Source of the DNA: Mycoplasma phocimorsus
GTDB lineage: Bacteria; Bacillota_I; Bacilli_A; Mycoplasmatales; Metamycoplasmataceae
Reading direction: 5' to 3'
Length of the DNA stretch: 64,000 nt
Assembly (NCBI RefSeq): GCF_030077875.1
Contig: NZ_JASEJT010000005.1
Location: forward strand, 161,431-225,430
Part shown: piece by piece, positions 44,539 to 54,472 of the stretch
Numbering within the stretch: the first letter of the stretch is position 1
Layout of the letters: the number at the start of each line of letters is the position of its first letter
Program-made: the position numbers and the translations under genes
Notes under the pieces: generated by a model
Told to the model about the DNA's origin: nothing
What the model saw: the letters and a program-made list of their open reading frames with translations, nothing else
Database searches by the model: none

Positions 44539-45862
44539 AAATTTAATTGATAAATTTAATAAAAGATTTGAAGCTGATGCTTCAAATGTTTCTCAATTTG
44601 CTATTGCTAAAAATGGAATAAGAGAATCTTCTTTATCGCAACAAGTTATAAGAAAACATACATTTAATTTTTCACATACTACAAAAAGAGGTAAAATTAC
44701 TCAACAAAATTTTAGCGGAAGATGCTGAATGTTTGCCGCTCTAAACAAAGCAAGAGTTATTACAATGGAAAAATACAATCTTGAAAATATTGAATTTTCG
44801 CAAACATATACAATGTTTTGAGATAAATTAGAACGTAGCAATTATTTTTTTAATAATATAATACAAACAATTAATGAACCTATAACTTCAAGAATTTTTA
44901 TGCACTTAGTTAATAATCCTCTTGAAGATGGTGGACAATGAGATATGTTTAAGGGTATTCTAAATAAGTATGGAATAGTTCCTAAAAATCATATGCCCGA
45001 AACATTTAGTTCTTCAAACTCATTTGAAATGAATCAAAATTTAACTTCAATGCTTAGATACTATGCTTATGAATTAAGAGAATTAGCTTCATCTTTACAA
45101 GGTGAAGAATTGCAAAAGCAATTAAAAGTTAAAAAAGAAGAATATTTATATAATATTTACAATATTTTAGTTAAAGCATTAGGAAATGTTCCTACTGAAG
45201 TAAATTTTGAATTTACTGATAAAGATGGAAAATTTCATAGATTGCCTAAAATGAGCCCAGTAGAATTCTTTAAAGAAGTTGTAGGCTGAAACTTAGAAGA
45301 TAAAGTAAGTGTTATTAATGCTCCTACAAAAGATAAACCTTTAAATAATACATTTAGCATTAAATATCTTTCAAGTGTAGCAGAGGCCCCAGCTATTAAA
45401 CATTTAAATATTGATATTAATGAATTAAAAAGAATGAGCATTGAATCAATTAAAAATAATGAGCCCGTTTGATTTGGTTGTGATGTAGGTAAAATGAGTA
45501 ATTCAAAATTAGGAATTATGGATAGTGAACTTTATGACTATAGAGCAACATTAGGTTATTTACCTAATTGAGATAAAACTAAAAGATTAGAATATGGCGA
45601 ATCACTTTTAACTCATGCAATGGTATTTACTGGTGTAAATCTTGATGATAAAGGCAATCCTATTACTTGAGAAGTAGAAAATTCTTGAGGTAACAAGCTG
45701 GGTAAGGAAGGTATGTTTTCAATGAGTGATAAATGATTTGAAGAATACGTTTATCAAATTATGGTAGATAAAAAATATTTAACTACAAAACAGAAAGATA
45801 TATATGACAATTCAAATACTATTGAATTAGAACCATGAGATCCAATTGGAGCATTAGCATAA
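44528..45862 (+). CDS. pepC: C1 aminopeptidase C (bleomycin hydrolase family), copy 1
   Basis: Cytosolic cysteine aminopeptidase, self-compartmentalised hexamer in the family. 444 residues: catalytic Cys in FSGRCWMFAALN, His in LTHAMVFTGVNL, Asn in WEVENSWGNK. Eight or more Trp are TGA, so no long frame exists under the standard code. It overlaps rsmA by 11 bases. A second copy is at 58125. Peptide use seems to be a major nutritional route here. Confidence 0.95.
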
Positions 45863-45871
45863 TATATTAAT

Positions 45872-45894
45872 AGCAGAATTTATTCTGCTTTTTT
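45872..45894 (+). terminator. terminator after pepC copy 1
   Basis: AGCAGAA/TTCTGCT stem followed by T-run; ends mnmE-tatD-rsmA-pepC. Confidence 0.82.
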
Positions 45895-45925
45895 ATTTTT
45901 AAAAATAAAAAAAATAAAAAAAATG

Positions 45926-46000
45926 GGGCGAGAGACGGGGATCGAACCCGCGCGTGTCGGAACCACAACCCGATGCGTTAACCACTTCGCCACTCTCGCC
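45926..46000 (-). tRNA. tRNA-His (GTG)
   Basis: Minus-strand cloverleaf: acceptor GGCGAGA/TCTCGCC, anticodon stem TCGGG/TCCGA with loop TTGTGGT (anticodon GTG), T-arm CGGGTTCGATCCCCG, discriminator C as expected for His. CCA is not fully encoded after the discriminator. Minus-strand TATAAT at 46014-46019. Confidence 0.95.
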
Positions 46001-46056
46001 ATATTGCTTTATTATTATATAAAAGATTTTTTTAAATTGTATTTTTTTTATAAAAA

Positions 46057-46746
46057 TTAATTTGGATGAATATAGACACTCATTTTTGAATTTTGAGTTA
46101 TTTTTAAATATTTGCCTTTTCTTAACATGTTAAAAACATAATTAGCTACTATATCACTAGCTCTAATTAAAACATGATGTTTTGAATCTAAAAATTTAAG
46201 CGTTAAGCTTTTAAGATTTTGTGTAATAGGAAAAATAAAGTGATTACCATCTGCTGAATAATTACCAATTTTAAATTCAGTTTCTAATGATTCTTGAAGT
46301 TCATAACGTCCATTTGTTGCTGTAGTATGTTGATCTATATAAAAATTAATATTTTGTATTTCATTTAAATGTTCATTAAAACTTGTTTTTAAACAATTTT
46401 TAATACCCATTTTAAAAGCTCAATCCATATATCTTTGTTTCGTTTTCTTATTTTTAAAAAGATTAACATTTAAATCAGTCAATTTTATTATTGTTGCAAA
46501 TTTTTTAATATTTTTAAGTTTTCTAAAAATTAAGTAACGATATTTATATTTTATTTTGTTGGCTTTTAATTCCATATTTGCTTTATATTCTCCAGATTTT
46601 CTAATCTCTTTTTCAGCTAAACGATAGATATTTATATATCTATCTCGTTCATTTTTACTTTCAAAAATTAAACCAGCAAAAACAAAATAATTATTGTTCT
46701 TAAAATCAAAAACACCCGATTCATCTGCATAAATAAATAAGTTCAT
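46057..46746 (-). CDS. DUF3800 protein preceded by a structured RNA
   Basis: 229 residues. The start FIYADESGVFDF with the conserved Asp-Glu pair at 8-9, the following FVFAGLIF strand, and the late IRASDIVANYVFNML (family A-D-x-V-A) identify DUF3800, a family with a predicted RNase H-like fold often found near mobile or defence genes and next to structured RNAs. The ATG at 46746 has GGAGGA four bases upstream. An in-frame ATG at 46773 also has a GGAGG seven bases away, but lies inside the terminator hairpin of the upstream RNA. Function unknown. Confidence 0.85.
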
Positions 46747-46759
46747 TAAATCCTCCATT

Positions 46760-46781
46760 AAAAAAGATCGCATTAGCGATC
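46760..46781 (-). terminator. terminator at the end of the DUF3800-associated RNA
   Basis: GATCGC-TAAT-GCGATC-TTTTTT on the minus strand, placed between promoter and DUF3800 gene: it could yield a short free RNA and reduce read-through into the gene. Confidence 0.75.
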
Positions 46782-46860
46782 CTCCTATATAGTGTCGAAC
46801 TTAATAGTTCGATTAAACGCTTTGTTCCATTCTATATAGTTGTGCAGTGAATTAACCTGC
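46760..46860 (-). ncRNA. candidate structured RNA upstream of DUF3800
   Basis: About 100 bases on the minus strand with no coding potential, starting just after TATAAT boxes at 46862-46872. In order: hairpin GCAG/CTGC (46857-46860, 46844-46847), two copies of the self-complementary CTATATAG (46832-46839, 46785-46792) that can pair to form a closing stem, inside it the hairpin TCGAACT/AGTTCGA, and at the end GATCGC/GCGATC followed by six U. The last U is four bases from the Shine-Dalgarno of DUF3800. Several DUF3800-associated RNA motifs have been described by comparative genomics; whether this is one of them is not checked. Confidence 0.6.
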
Positions 46861-46861
46861 T

Positions 46862-46872
46862 ATTATATTATA
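46862..46872 (-). promoter_or_regulatory. -10 region of the DUF3800 RNA
   Basis: Two overlapping TATAAT hexamers on the minus strand, two to seven bases before the first hairpin. Confidence 0.5.
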
Positions 46873-46919
46873 GTCTTAATATTTAATATTTTAACTAAAA
46901 AAGGAAAAAATTAGGAATT

Positions 46920-48233
46920 TTACTTATAGTCGATTCATGTGATATCATGATCGCTAATTCCATTCTTTACAATTGAATGGTTAGAATAATTAATATATTT
47001 ATCTTTTTTCTTTGAATCATTTATAACTTTATTAACTTCATCTTTTCACATTTTTTTAAAGTTTTCGCCAAGCAGTTGCGTTTCAAATGCATTAGCAATA
47101 TCTCCTCTAAATCATACTGAAGAATAGCTATATCCTTCAGGAGAACTCATAGTTTTAAATTTATTTACTTTTTCATATTCATTAATAAAGTCAAGACCAT
47201 TTTCAATAAATAATAATTTATCATATGCATTAGCATATCCTTTTGATTCGCCTAAAGAAGTTTTATAATATTCATACTCTTCTTTTAGCAAGTTTTTATT
47301 TATAGTCATATTTTCATAATAATTTTGAATATTTTTTGATGTAAATTCTTCACTAGTAAATAATTTATTATTTTTAGTCATGATATTTGTATCGCCACCA
47401 AAAAATAATGATGTATTATTAGGCGATAAATTTTTAAAATAAATAAAAGCATCATCAATCTGTTTTGCTTCAGCAACTTCTTGTGATCCTTGTTGTGAAA
47501 ATAGTTTTGAATTTAATTCAATAAATTGAGTTTTTGTTCTACTTTTTTTAGCGCGCGGTGAATCTAAATGACCATAAAATGCAACTAAATTTTTATTTGA
47601 TTTTAATTCTTTGAATAATACTCCAAATAAAGGTCTTTTAAATCTAGTATCTCTATTAAATTCATCTTTAAAAAATGTTTCACCATATGATGATCCTATT
47701 CTTCCGTTACTAAATGCTTCAGGTTTAAATTTACTTTCTTTATATAAAATAGAAACTTGTTCTGATATATCTTTATTAGTTTCATAAGCCATATCTTCTA
47801 CTGGCTGTGTAATAACTTTTCAGCTTTTATCTTCATCTATTTCATTTAATGTTTTGACAATATTTTCAACTTTCTTACCTTGATCATAATTAATTTCTGT
47901 TAATCCAATTAAATCTAAATTTGTTTCTAATATAATTTTTGCAATTGAATTTACTTTAAAGCTATTTTTAAATGATCTTTCTCCGCCAAAATTTAAAATA
48001 TTTCAATGTCCAATTCTTGTTAATTCAGCAGGTTTAAAAAATTTTTTCTTAAGATTGGTCGGAATTTTTAAATTTTCTTTAACTAAGTTAGAAGTATTTT
48101 CTTGTTTTTTAGTTAAAGAAGAGAAAAAACCATTTTGATAAGCAAAATAAGAACTAATACCAGTTGCTGAAATTACAATCAAACTAATAATTGTTCCTAT
48201 AATACTTTTACTTTTACTTTTATTTTTTTTCAT
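46920..48233 (-). CDS. membrane-anchored nuclease, endonuclease/exonuclease/phosphatase family (MnuA-like)
   Basis: 437 residues. A lysine-rich start and one membrane helix at about 12-31 (signal anchor), then the EEP catalytic domain: TRIGHWNILNFGG, LIGLTEINYDQG (metal Glu), AFYGHLDSPRAKK (catalytic His-x-Asp), LFFGGDTNIM (Asp/Asn pair) and the terminal ISDHDITWIDYK. The set is complete, so an active extracellular nuclease is expected. Mycoplasmas use these to harvest nucleotides and to escape DNA traps. Paralogous to the gene cut by the left edge. Weak TATTAT six bases before the ATG, no Shine-Dalgarno. Confidence 0.88.
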
Positions 48234-48262
48234 ATTTAAATAATAACAATTTAATTTAAGTA

Positions 48263-48293
48263 ATAAAAAAATAATGAATAATAACTCATTATT
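48263..48293 (-). terminator. terminator of obg
   Basis: AATAATGA/TCATTATT hairpin next to the obg stop; on the minus strand followed by T7. Confidence 0.8.
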
Positions 48294-49540
48294 TAATCAT
48301 TTCATTCAAATGTGAAGTTATAAATTCTAACTTGATCGCCTTGTTTAATGCCTAATTCATGTAGTTTTTGATATACACCAAGATTTTGAAGAATTTTATT
48401 AAATCTTAATCAATTATCATTTGTGGTTAATGGAATTCTATTATATCAGTATTCAACTTTGCTTCCTGAAATAACAAAAACTCCTTCTTCTTTTTTGACA
48501 TAATATGGAGCATCGAAATTAATATATACTTCCTCTTCATAATTATTATTTTTTTGTTGTAATGTTTCAGCTTCAAGATCTTTAACAATAGCAGCCTTTA
48601 ATTCATTAATATTTTCTGAATTAAGTGCTGAAATTTTAATTAATTTAACATTAAATTCTTTCTCAAATTCTTCAATATTTTCTCAAAAACCTTCTTTATC
48701 ATTTTTATTTGCTACAAGAATTTGCTTTTTATTACTTAAATCAATTTTATAACTTTTTAATTCTTTTCTAATTACATTATAATTATTTTTAATTTCTTCA
48801 TAAGAAAGAGAAAAATCAATAATATGAGCAATTATTTTACATCTTTCAATATGTTTTAAAAATTCATGACCCATCCCTTTTCCTTGTGCTGCTCCTTCAA
48901 TTAATCCAGGTAAATCAGCAACAACAAATGATTTATCATAATATTTAGAAAGACCTAATTGTGGATCAATTGTAGTAAATTGATAGTTAGCAATTTTAGG
49001 TTTTGCATTTGACATGGCACTTAAAAGAGAACTTTTGCCTGCATTAGGAACACCTACAAATCCAACGTCGGCTAATACTTTAAGTTCTAAATCTACAATT
49101 TTCATTTCACCAGGCATTCCATTTTCATTTAATCTTGGAGCACTATTTTTGGCAGTTTTAAACTTAGCATTTCCCCGACCACCTTTACCACCTTTACAAA
49201 TTAAGTAAGGTTTTTCGTCAATGACATCGGCAATAATTTTTCCATCATTAATAACTTGTGTACCAAATGGAACTTTAACAAAAATATCTTTACCTCTAGC
49301 TCCATAAAGATTTTTTCTTCCGCCCTTAACACCATCTTCACCTTTAATTGTTTTTTGGAAATGTAAACTTAAAAGTGTATTCATTCCGCTGTCACCAATA
49401 AAATAAACACTCCCGCCATCTCCTCCATCTCCGCCATCAGGACCCCCTTTATCAACGTGGGCTTCACGACGAAATGAAATAAAACCATCACCGCCTTTTC
49501 CAGCTGCAACTTTAATTTTTGTACTATCTATAAATTTCAT
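48293..49540 (-). CDS. obg: GTPase Obg
   Basis: Essential GTPase of 50S assembly and stress control. Obg-fold glycine-rich N-domain (GKGGDGFISFRREAHVDKGG, GGKGGRGNAKFKT), G domain with GVPNAGKSSLL, the G3 motif in VADLPGL and NKND, and a C-terminal OCT domain containing FVISGSKVEYW. Two ATGs are possible; the second (49540) gives MKFIDSTKIKVAAGKGG, which matches the family start, and a TATAAT ends six bases before it. The first ATG (49546) would overlap the promoter, so 49540 is chosen, giving 415 residues. Confidence 0.95.
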
Positions 49541-49546
49541 ATTCAT

Positions 49547-49552
49547 ATTATA
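49547..49552 (-). promoter_or_regulatory. -10 box of obg, leaderless spacing
   Basis: Minus-strand TATAAT, then ATGAAT, then the chosen ATG. It also argues against the upstream ATG as start. Confidence 0.55.
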
Positions 49553-49639
49553 AATAAATTGCTTATTTAAATTTATAAATAAAAAATTATATATTTTTAA
49601 TATATTTTAAGAAAAAAAATATATGGCGTCACAAATTGT

Positions 49640-49674
49640 TATAATAAGGTAGATAGTGGTAGAAAGTGGGAGAA
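49640..49674 (+). promoter_or_regulatory. mraZ promoter with three MraZ-box repeats
   Basis: TATAAT at 49640-49645, immediately followed by three 10-base units ending at the start codon: TAAGGTAGAT, AGTGGTAGAA, AGTGGGAGAA. The shared core is GG[T/G]AGA with exact 10-base period, one helical turn. MraZ is known to bind tandem short repeats of this kind in its own promoter region. The last unit also supplies the Shine-Dalgarno (GGGAGAA), so operator and ribosome site overlap. Confidence 0.75.
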
Positions 49675-50109
49675 ATGTTCTTTAGTCAATTTGAGCGTAC
49701 TCTAGATGAAAAAAATCGTATAGTGATACCTTCAAAATTTCGTAAAGATTTTGGCAAAAGTGTAGTTATTAGAATTGATTTTGATAACATTATTACGCTT
49801 CAAACTGTTGAAAGTTTTATGAAACTAATTAATGACAAAAAGTTTGATGATCCTTTTGATGCTAAATTGCGTCAACTTAAAAGAATGATTACTTTACTTT
49901 CTGAAGAGTTAGTAATTGATTCAGCGGGAAGAATTATCATTCCTGATAAATTTTTATCAGTAGCTGCTATCAAAACAAAAAATATTGTCTTTATTGGAGT
50001 AGGCGATAAAGTCGAAATCTGAGAAAAAGTTAATTTTGATAATTTAATCGGCACAAATCCAGGTGAAAAACTTGGGACTTTAGCTCAGGAAATAGCAGAT
50101 AGAGGTTAG
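49675..50109 (+). CDS. mraZ: transcriptional regulator MraZ
   Basis: 144 residues with two AbrB-like SpoVT/MraZ domains: MFFSQFERTLDEKNRIVIPSKFR at the start and VIDSAGRIIIPDKFLS in the second. It controls the division (dcw) operon it leads. An upstream in-frame GTG at 49666 is less likely because it lies in the operator repeats. A TGA-coded Trp and a tail GEKLGTLAQEIADRG complete the frame. Confidence 0.93.
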
Positions 50110-50116
50110 TAATATT

Positions 50117-51031
50117 ATGGAAACAAACAAACAAAAACACATTCCCGTAATGTTGCAAGAAGTAATCTCTAATCTTAATATTAATGAAAATGATACTATA
50201 GTTGATTTAACAATTGGCTATGGAGGTCATTCTTCAGTAATTCTATCTACACTAAAGTCTTCAGGTCGCTTGGTCGGATTTGACAAAGACTCTTATGCTA
50301 TAAAAAAAAGTAGCGAACGTCTTTCTCAAATCTCACAAAATTTCAAATTATTTAAATCAGATTTTTCAAATTTTGATGTCTATTTAAAAGAAAATGAAAT
50401 TTTTAAAGTTGATGGAATTCTAGTAGATCTAGGTATTAGTTCTGTCCAAATTGACACACCAGAAAGAGGCTTTTCCTATAATAAGGATTCTCGCCTTGAT
50501 ATGAGAATGGATCAAAATCAAACGCTTGATGCATGAAAAGTAATTAATGAATATGCACTAGAAGATTTAATACGCATTTTTGATATGTATGGTCAGGTAA
50601 AGTTATCCAAACGCATTGCTCAACATATTATAAAAAATCGTCCAATCAATAGTACATTACAATTAGTTGAAGTAATAAAATCAGGTTATCCAGCAGCTCT
50701 TAATAGACAAAAAAATATGGCTAAACCCATATTTCAAGCTATAAGAATTGAAGTGAATAATGAATTTGATTCAATTAAAATTATGCTTAATAAAGCATTA
50801 GAATTTTTAAAAAAAGGTAGCAAACTATTAATAATTACCTTTCATTCACTTGAAGATAAAATAGTAAAACAGTTTTATAAATCTTTAATTAAAACTAGTG
50901 ATCCTAAATTACCAATTATGATTAAACAAATTTATAAAACAAAAACTATTAATCCTTCTCATGAAGAAATATTTTTCAACAAAAGAGCACGAAGCGCTAA
51001 ACTTCGTATACTAGAAAAAATTGATGATTAA
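50117..51031 (+). CDS. rsmH: 16S rRNA (cytosine-1402-N4) methyltransferase
   Basis: RsmH/MraW, 304 residues: HIPVMLQEVISNL, SAM-site DLTIGYGGHSSVIL (variant of family TxGxGGHS), VDGILVDLGISSVQID, RGFSYNKDSRLDMRMDQ, and LLIITFHSLEDKIVK. Seven bases after mraZ, the normal dcw order. No ftsZ or other division gene follows in this window. Confidence 0.96.
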
Positions 51032-51190
51032 TTTATAAATAAAAGGGATATTTTAAATATAAATGCTATTCTCAATTTTAAGTTGTTCATATTAGAAAAA
51101 TAAATTATTGATAGTAAGATATCAATATTCTATTAAAAAACAATCAGCAAATTTAGATAATATTTTACAAAAATTGTAATATTACAACAT
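51032..51190 (+). other. non-coding tail of the mraZ-rsmH operon
   Basis: About 160 bases between the rsmH stop and the terminator. A frame from ATG 51063 to TAA 51177 is broken by one TAG in the middle (after MLFSILSCSY) and continues KNKLLIVRYQYSIKKQ; it may be the remnant of a small gene that once followed rsmH. Nothing else is seen. Confidence 0.35.
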
Positions 51191-51215
51191 AACGGCCTAG
51201 CTAGCCGTTTTTTTT
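51191..51215 (+). terminator. terminator of mraZ-rsmH
   Basis: AACGGC/GCCGTT stem with CTAGCTA loop, then T8. Confidence 0.88.
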
Positions 51216-51272
51216 ATTTCTAAAATGTTAGAAAAAATTAAAATTTTTCTTTACGAGCAATATTTTTTAGTA

Positions 51273-51278
51273 TATAAT
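51273..51278 (+). promoter_or_regulatory. -10 box of the tRNA-Tyr/tRNA-Gln pair
   Basis: TATAAT 20 bases before tRNA-Tyr. Confidence 0.5.
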
Positions 51279-51298
51279 ATTTTTGCTTTGAAATATTC

Positions 51299-51382
51299 GG
51301 GGGGGTAGCAAAGCGGCCAAATGCGGGTGGCTGTAACCCACTTTCTTAGGATTCGGGGGTTCGAATCCCTCCCCCCCCACCA
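51299..51382 (+). tRNA. tRNA-Tyr (GTA)
   Basis: Class II: acceptor of seven G paired with seven C, anticodon stem GGTGG/CCACT with loop CTGTAAC (anticodon GTA), long variable arm, T-arm with TTCGAAT loop, encoded CCA. Confidence 0.95.
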
Positions 51383-51383
51383 T

Positions 51384-51458
51384 TGCCCCATAGCCAAGCG
51401 GTAAGGCATCGGTTTTTGGTACCGACATGCGTTAGTTCGAATCTAACTGGGGCAGCCA
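51384..51458 (+). tRNA. tRNA-Gln (TTG)
   Basis: Acceptor TGCCCCA/TGGGGCA, anticodon stem TCGGT/ACCGA with loop TTTTGGT (anticodon TTG), T-arm TTAGTTCGAATCTAA, discriminator G and encoded CCA. It lies one base after tRNA-Tyr; a substrate of MnmA and MnmE. Confidence 0.95.
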
Positions 51459-51461
51459 AAT

Positions 51462-51484
51462 GTCAGCATAAGGCTGACTTTTTT
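51462..51484 (+). terminator. terminator after tRNA-Gln
   Basis: GTCAGC/GCTGAC stem with five-base loop, then T6. Confidence 0.87.
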
Positions 51485-51562
51485 ATTTATCTTAAATAAT
51501 TGAACAAAAAGTAATATATATATTAAAATATATATAAAACTAAATTTAAGAAGGATGTGCAC

Positions 51563-51871
51563 ATGATTGATAAAATAAAAGAAATAATCAGTGAATCTAT
51601 TGAAATAACACCAGGTATTGTTTCAGTGGTTGATTGCAATAAAGATAAACAAGAAATTCTTGTTATAGAAAGAGATCAATGATTTAATTATGTTAATATT
51701 CAAGGAACTAGCAAAGGTTATGCGATAGAATTTTCTATTTTAGTTAAAGACTATTTAAATATTGAAAACATTATTAAAAAATTAACAACAACAATTAAGT
51801 ATCAAGCAAAACAGGAACAAATCAAAATTGCAAATATTTCGATTTTCATAAAAGGAGTTATCTATGAATAA
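51563..51871 (+). CDS. Asp23/Gls24 family protein
   Basis: 102 residues, starting MIDKIKEIISESIEITPGIVSVVD, with a central GYAIEFSILVKDYLNIENII strand-helix typical of the Asp23/Gls24 fold (YloU-like). In Firmicutes such a gene precedes the DAK kinase gene exactly as here; its role is unclear. Shine-Dalgarno AAGGA at 51551-51555; overlaps fakA by eight bases. Confidence 0.85.
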
Positions 51872-53489
51872 CAGTAAAATAACAGCTAGTCAATGAAAAG
51901 ATGCAATTATTTCTGGAGCAAATAATTTAATTAACAATAAGAATAAAATTGATAGTTTAAATGTTTTTCCAGTTCCTGATGGTGATACAGGCACTAATAT
52001 GTCTTCAACTATAGAAGAGGCTAAAAAAGATTTACAAAAAACAGAATTTATCAATCTTTACGATGTAGCAAATGTTACAGATAGAAGTATGTTAATGGGT
52101 GCTAGAGGAAATTCAGGTGTTATTCTTTCGCAAATTTTTAAAGGTTTTTCAAATGCATTTCAAGGAAAAAAAGAAATCGATGTTAATGAATTATTAATCG
52201 GTTTTGAAGAAGCTACTAAAAAAGCATATGCTTCAGTTTTAAAACCTGTTGAAGGAACTATTTTAACTGTTATTCGCGAAACTTATGAAGCGCTTAAGAC
52301 TTTAAATATTTCAAAACTTTCACCAGCGCAATTTATGAATGAAGCTGTTGTATTTACAAGAATAGCTTGTAATAATACACCAAACAAACTTAAAGTTTTA
52401 AGAGAAGTTGGTGTTAACGATTCGGGTGGAGAAGGTTTATTTTTGATTATAGAAGGTATTGCGAAATCTTTAAATAATGAACCAGTTGAACTTCTTGATA
52501 AAGAAGGAGAAATTAATTCATTTATTTCAAACACTGAAATATATGAAGGAGAGTTTGGATATTGCACAGAATTTATTCTAACTTTAAATGAACCAGAAAA
52601 CTTTAAAAAAGATGAACTTATTAAAGTTATTTCTAATTTAGCAAATAGTTTAGTTGTTATTAATGATGTGGAACTTTTAAAAGTTCATGGTCATACTCTT
52701 TTTCCTGGAAAATTACTTAATATAGCTCAAAAATATGGCGAATTTAGAAAAATAAAAATAGATAATATGTCATTACAAGCTAATGAAACAAAAAATAATA
52801 TTAAATCAGTTAATAATGAGGATGAGGCTCCCGATAAATGTGCCGTAATTTCATGTAATCTAGGTCAAGGTATTATTGAACAAGTTAAACAAAATGGCTG
52901 TGACAATATTATTGAATCAGGACAGACACAAAATCCTTCGAGTGCCCAAATTATTGAAGCTATTAATAAATGCAATGCTGAAACTGTTTTTATTCTTCCT
53001 AATAATTCAAATATTATTTTGACAGCCCAACAAGCTGCTCAAACAATTATGGATAAGAAAATAATAATTATTCCTACAAAAACACAAATTCAAGGATTAT
53101 CTGCTCTTCTTTATTTTAATAAAGACGCATCAGCTGCTGAAAATAAAGAACTTATGAGTGAAGCATATCAAAATGTAAAATCTGGTCAAGTAACTACAGC
53201 AGTTAGAACTACTACAATAGAAGGAATCAAAATTGTTGATGGCTCATTTCTTTCAATTTTAAATAATAAAATAATAGCTTGTTCAAAAACATATATAGAT
53301 GCAGCAAAAAAAGTTTTAGAAGCTTCAATTAATAAGGATAGTGAAATTGTAACATTATTCTATGGTGATAATGCTTCAGAAAATGATGCTGAAGAGCTAG
53401 CTGAATTTATTAAAAATAACTATGAGGTTGAAGTTGAAATTTATAATGGCGCACAACCAAATTATCATTTTTTAATAGGAGTTGAATAA
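51864..53489 (+). CDS. fakA: fatty acid kinase FakA (DAK2 domain protein)
   Basis: 541 residues. The N-terminal DAK2 kinase domain has NVFPVPDGDTGTNM at about 33-46 (Mg-ATP aspartates) and GARGNSGVILSQIF; GVNDSGGEGLFLIIEG follows; the C-terminal two-thirds is the FakA regulatory part with EFGYCTEFILTL and FILPNNSNIILTAQQA. FakA phosphorylates fatty acids presented by FakB, feeding PlsX/PlsY. The next gene, plsX, starts in its stop codon (TAATG). Confidence 0.94.
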
Positions 53490-54472
53490 TGAAAAAAATT
53501 GCTTTTGATATTATGGGTAATGATAAAGGAATCTTACCAGCAATACAAGCTAGCGTTGAATTTGCGGAGCAAAATCCTACTTTTGAAATTATTCTTGTTG
53601 GTAATGAAGATGAAATTAATAAACATTATAAAAAAAAGTTAAATAATATTAAAATTAAAGATTCGAAAATTACTCTTAAATTTACTCAACAATTTCGTTC
53701 AGTATTAAATCAATCTTCTTCAATGATTGATGCAATTAAAATGGTAAAAAATGATGAAGCAGATGCCGTTCTTAGTTGTGGTGATAGCGGAATGTATCTT
53801 GCTTCTAGTACATTTTTAATTGGTAGAATGCCAAATATTTCAAGACCTGCATTTATGCCTTTTATTCCGACTATAAAAAAAGATAAACAATTTTTATTAC
53901 TTGATGTTGGTGCTAATCGTGAAAATACGGCTCAACAATTACTTGAGTGAGCAAAATTATCTTCTAGTTTTTATAAACACATGTTTAATAAAGAAAATCC
54001 TATTGTTAAACTTATTAATATTGGAGAAGAAGAATATAAGGGGACTACTTTAGTAAGAGAAACTGCTAGCTTACTTCAACAAGAATTTACTATTAATTAT
54101 CAAGGTTTTATAGAACCTAGAATTTTACTTAATAATGAAACTGATATTGCAATTATTGATGGATTTTCAGGCAACTTAATTCTTAAATCAATGGAAGGGG
54201 CTATTCTTGTTTTTAAATCACTTTTAAAAGAATCAATTTTAAAAACAGGTTGAAGAAAATTTTTAGCTTTACTTTTAAAACCGGCTTTTAAAGAGGTAGG
54301 TGAAAAATTTGATTATCGTAATGTTGGAGCCGCTTGAGTAATTGGTTTAAATAAAATTGTGATTAAAACACATGGATCAAGTGATAAAAAATCATTTTTA
54401 GGAGCTTTAAATCAAGTTAAAATTGCTCTTGAAAAAAATATACTTGAGGAAGTTAAACGTGAACTTGAATAA
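53489..54472 (+). CDS. plsX: phosphate acyltransferase PlsX
   Basis: Interconverts acyl-ACP and acyl-phosphate in phosphatidate synthesis. 327 residues: IAFDIMGNDKGILPAI (the family has DxMGGDxxP, so the second Gly is Asn here), SCGDSGMYLASS, LLDVGANRENTAQQL and DGFSGNLILKSMEG. One-base overlap with fakA and a 14-base overlap with rnc. Confidence 0.94.

Noticed and set aside
44528..45862. Many short fragments of conserved genes under the standard code suggest mass pseudogenisation.
   Set aside because: All break points are TGA at conserved Trp positions; with UGA as Trp the genes are continuous and full length.
49014..49208. Plus-strand frame opposite the glycine-rich part of obg.
   Set aside because: Pro/Leu-rich shadow of the Obg Gly repeats; no start context.
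49666..49675. GTG at 49666 as the mraZ start.
   Set aside because: It lies inside the MraZ-box repeats and adds MGE before the conserved MFFSQFERTLDEKNR start; ATG 49675 has GGGAGAA at the right distance.
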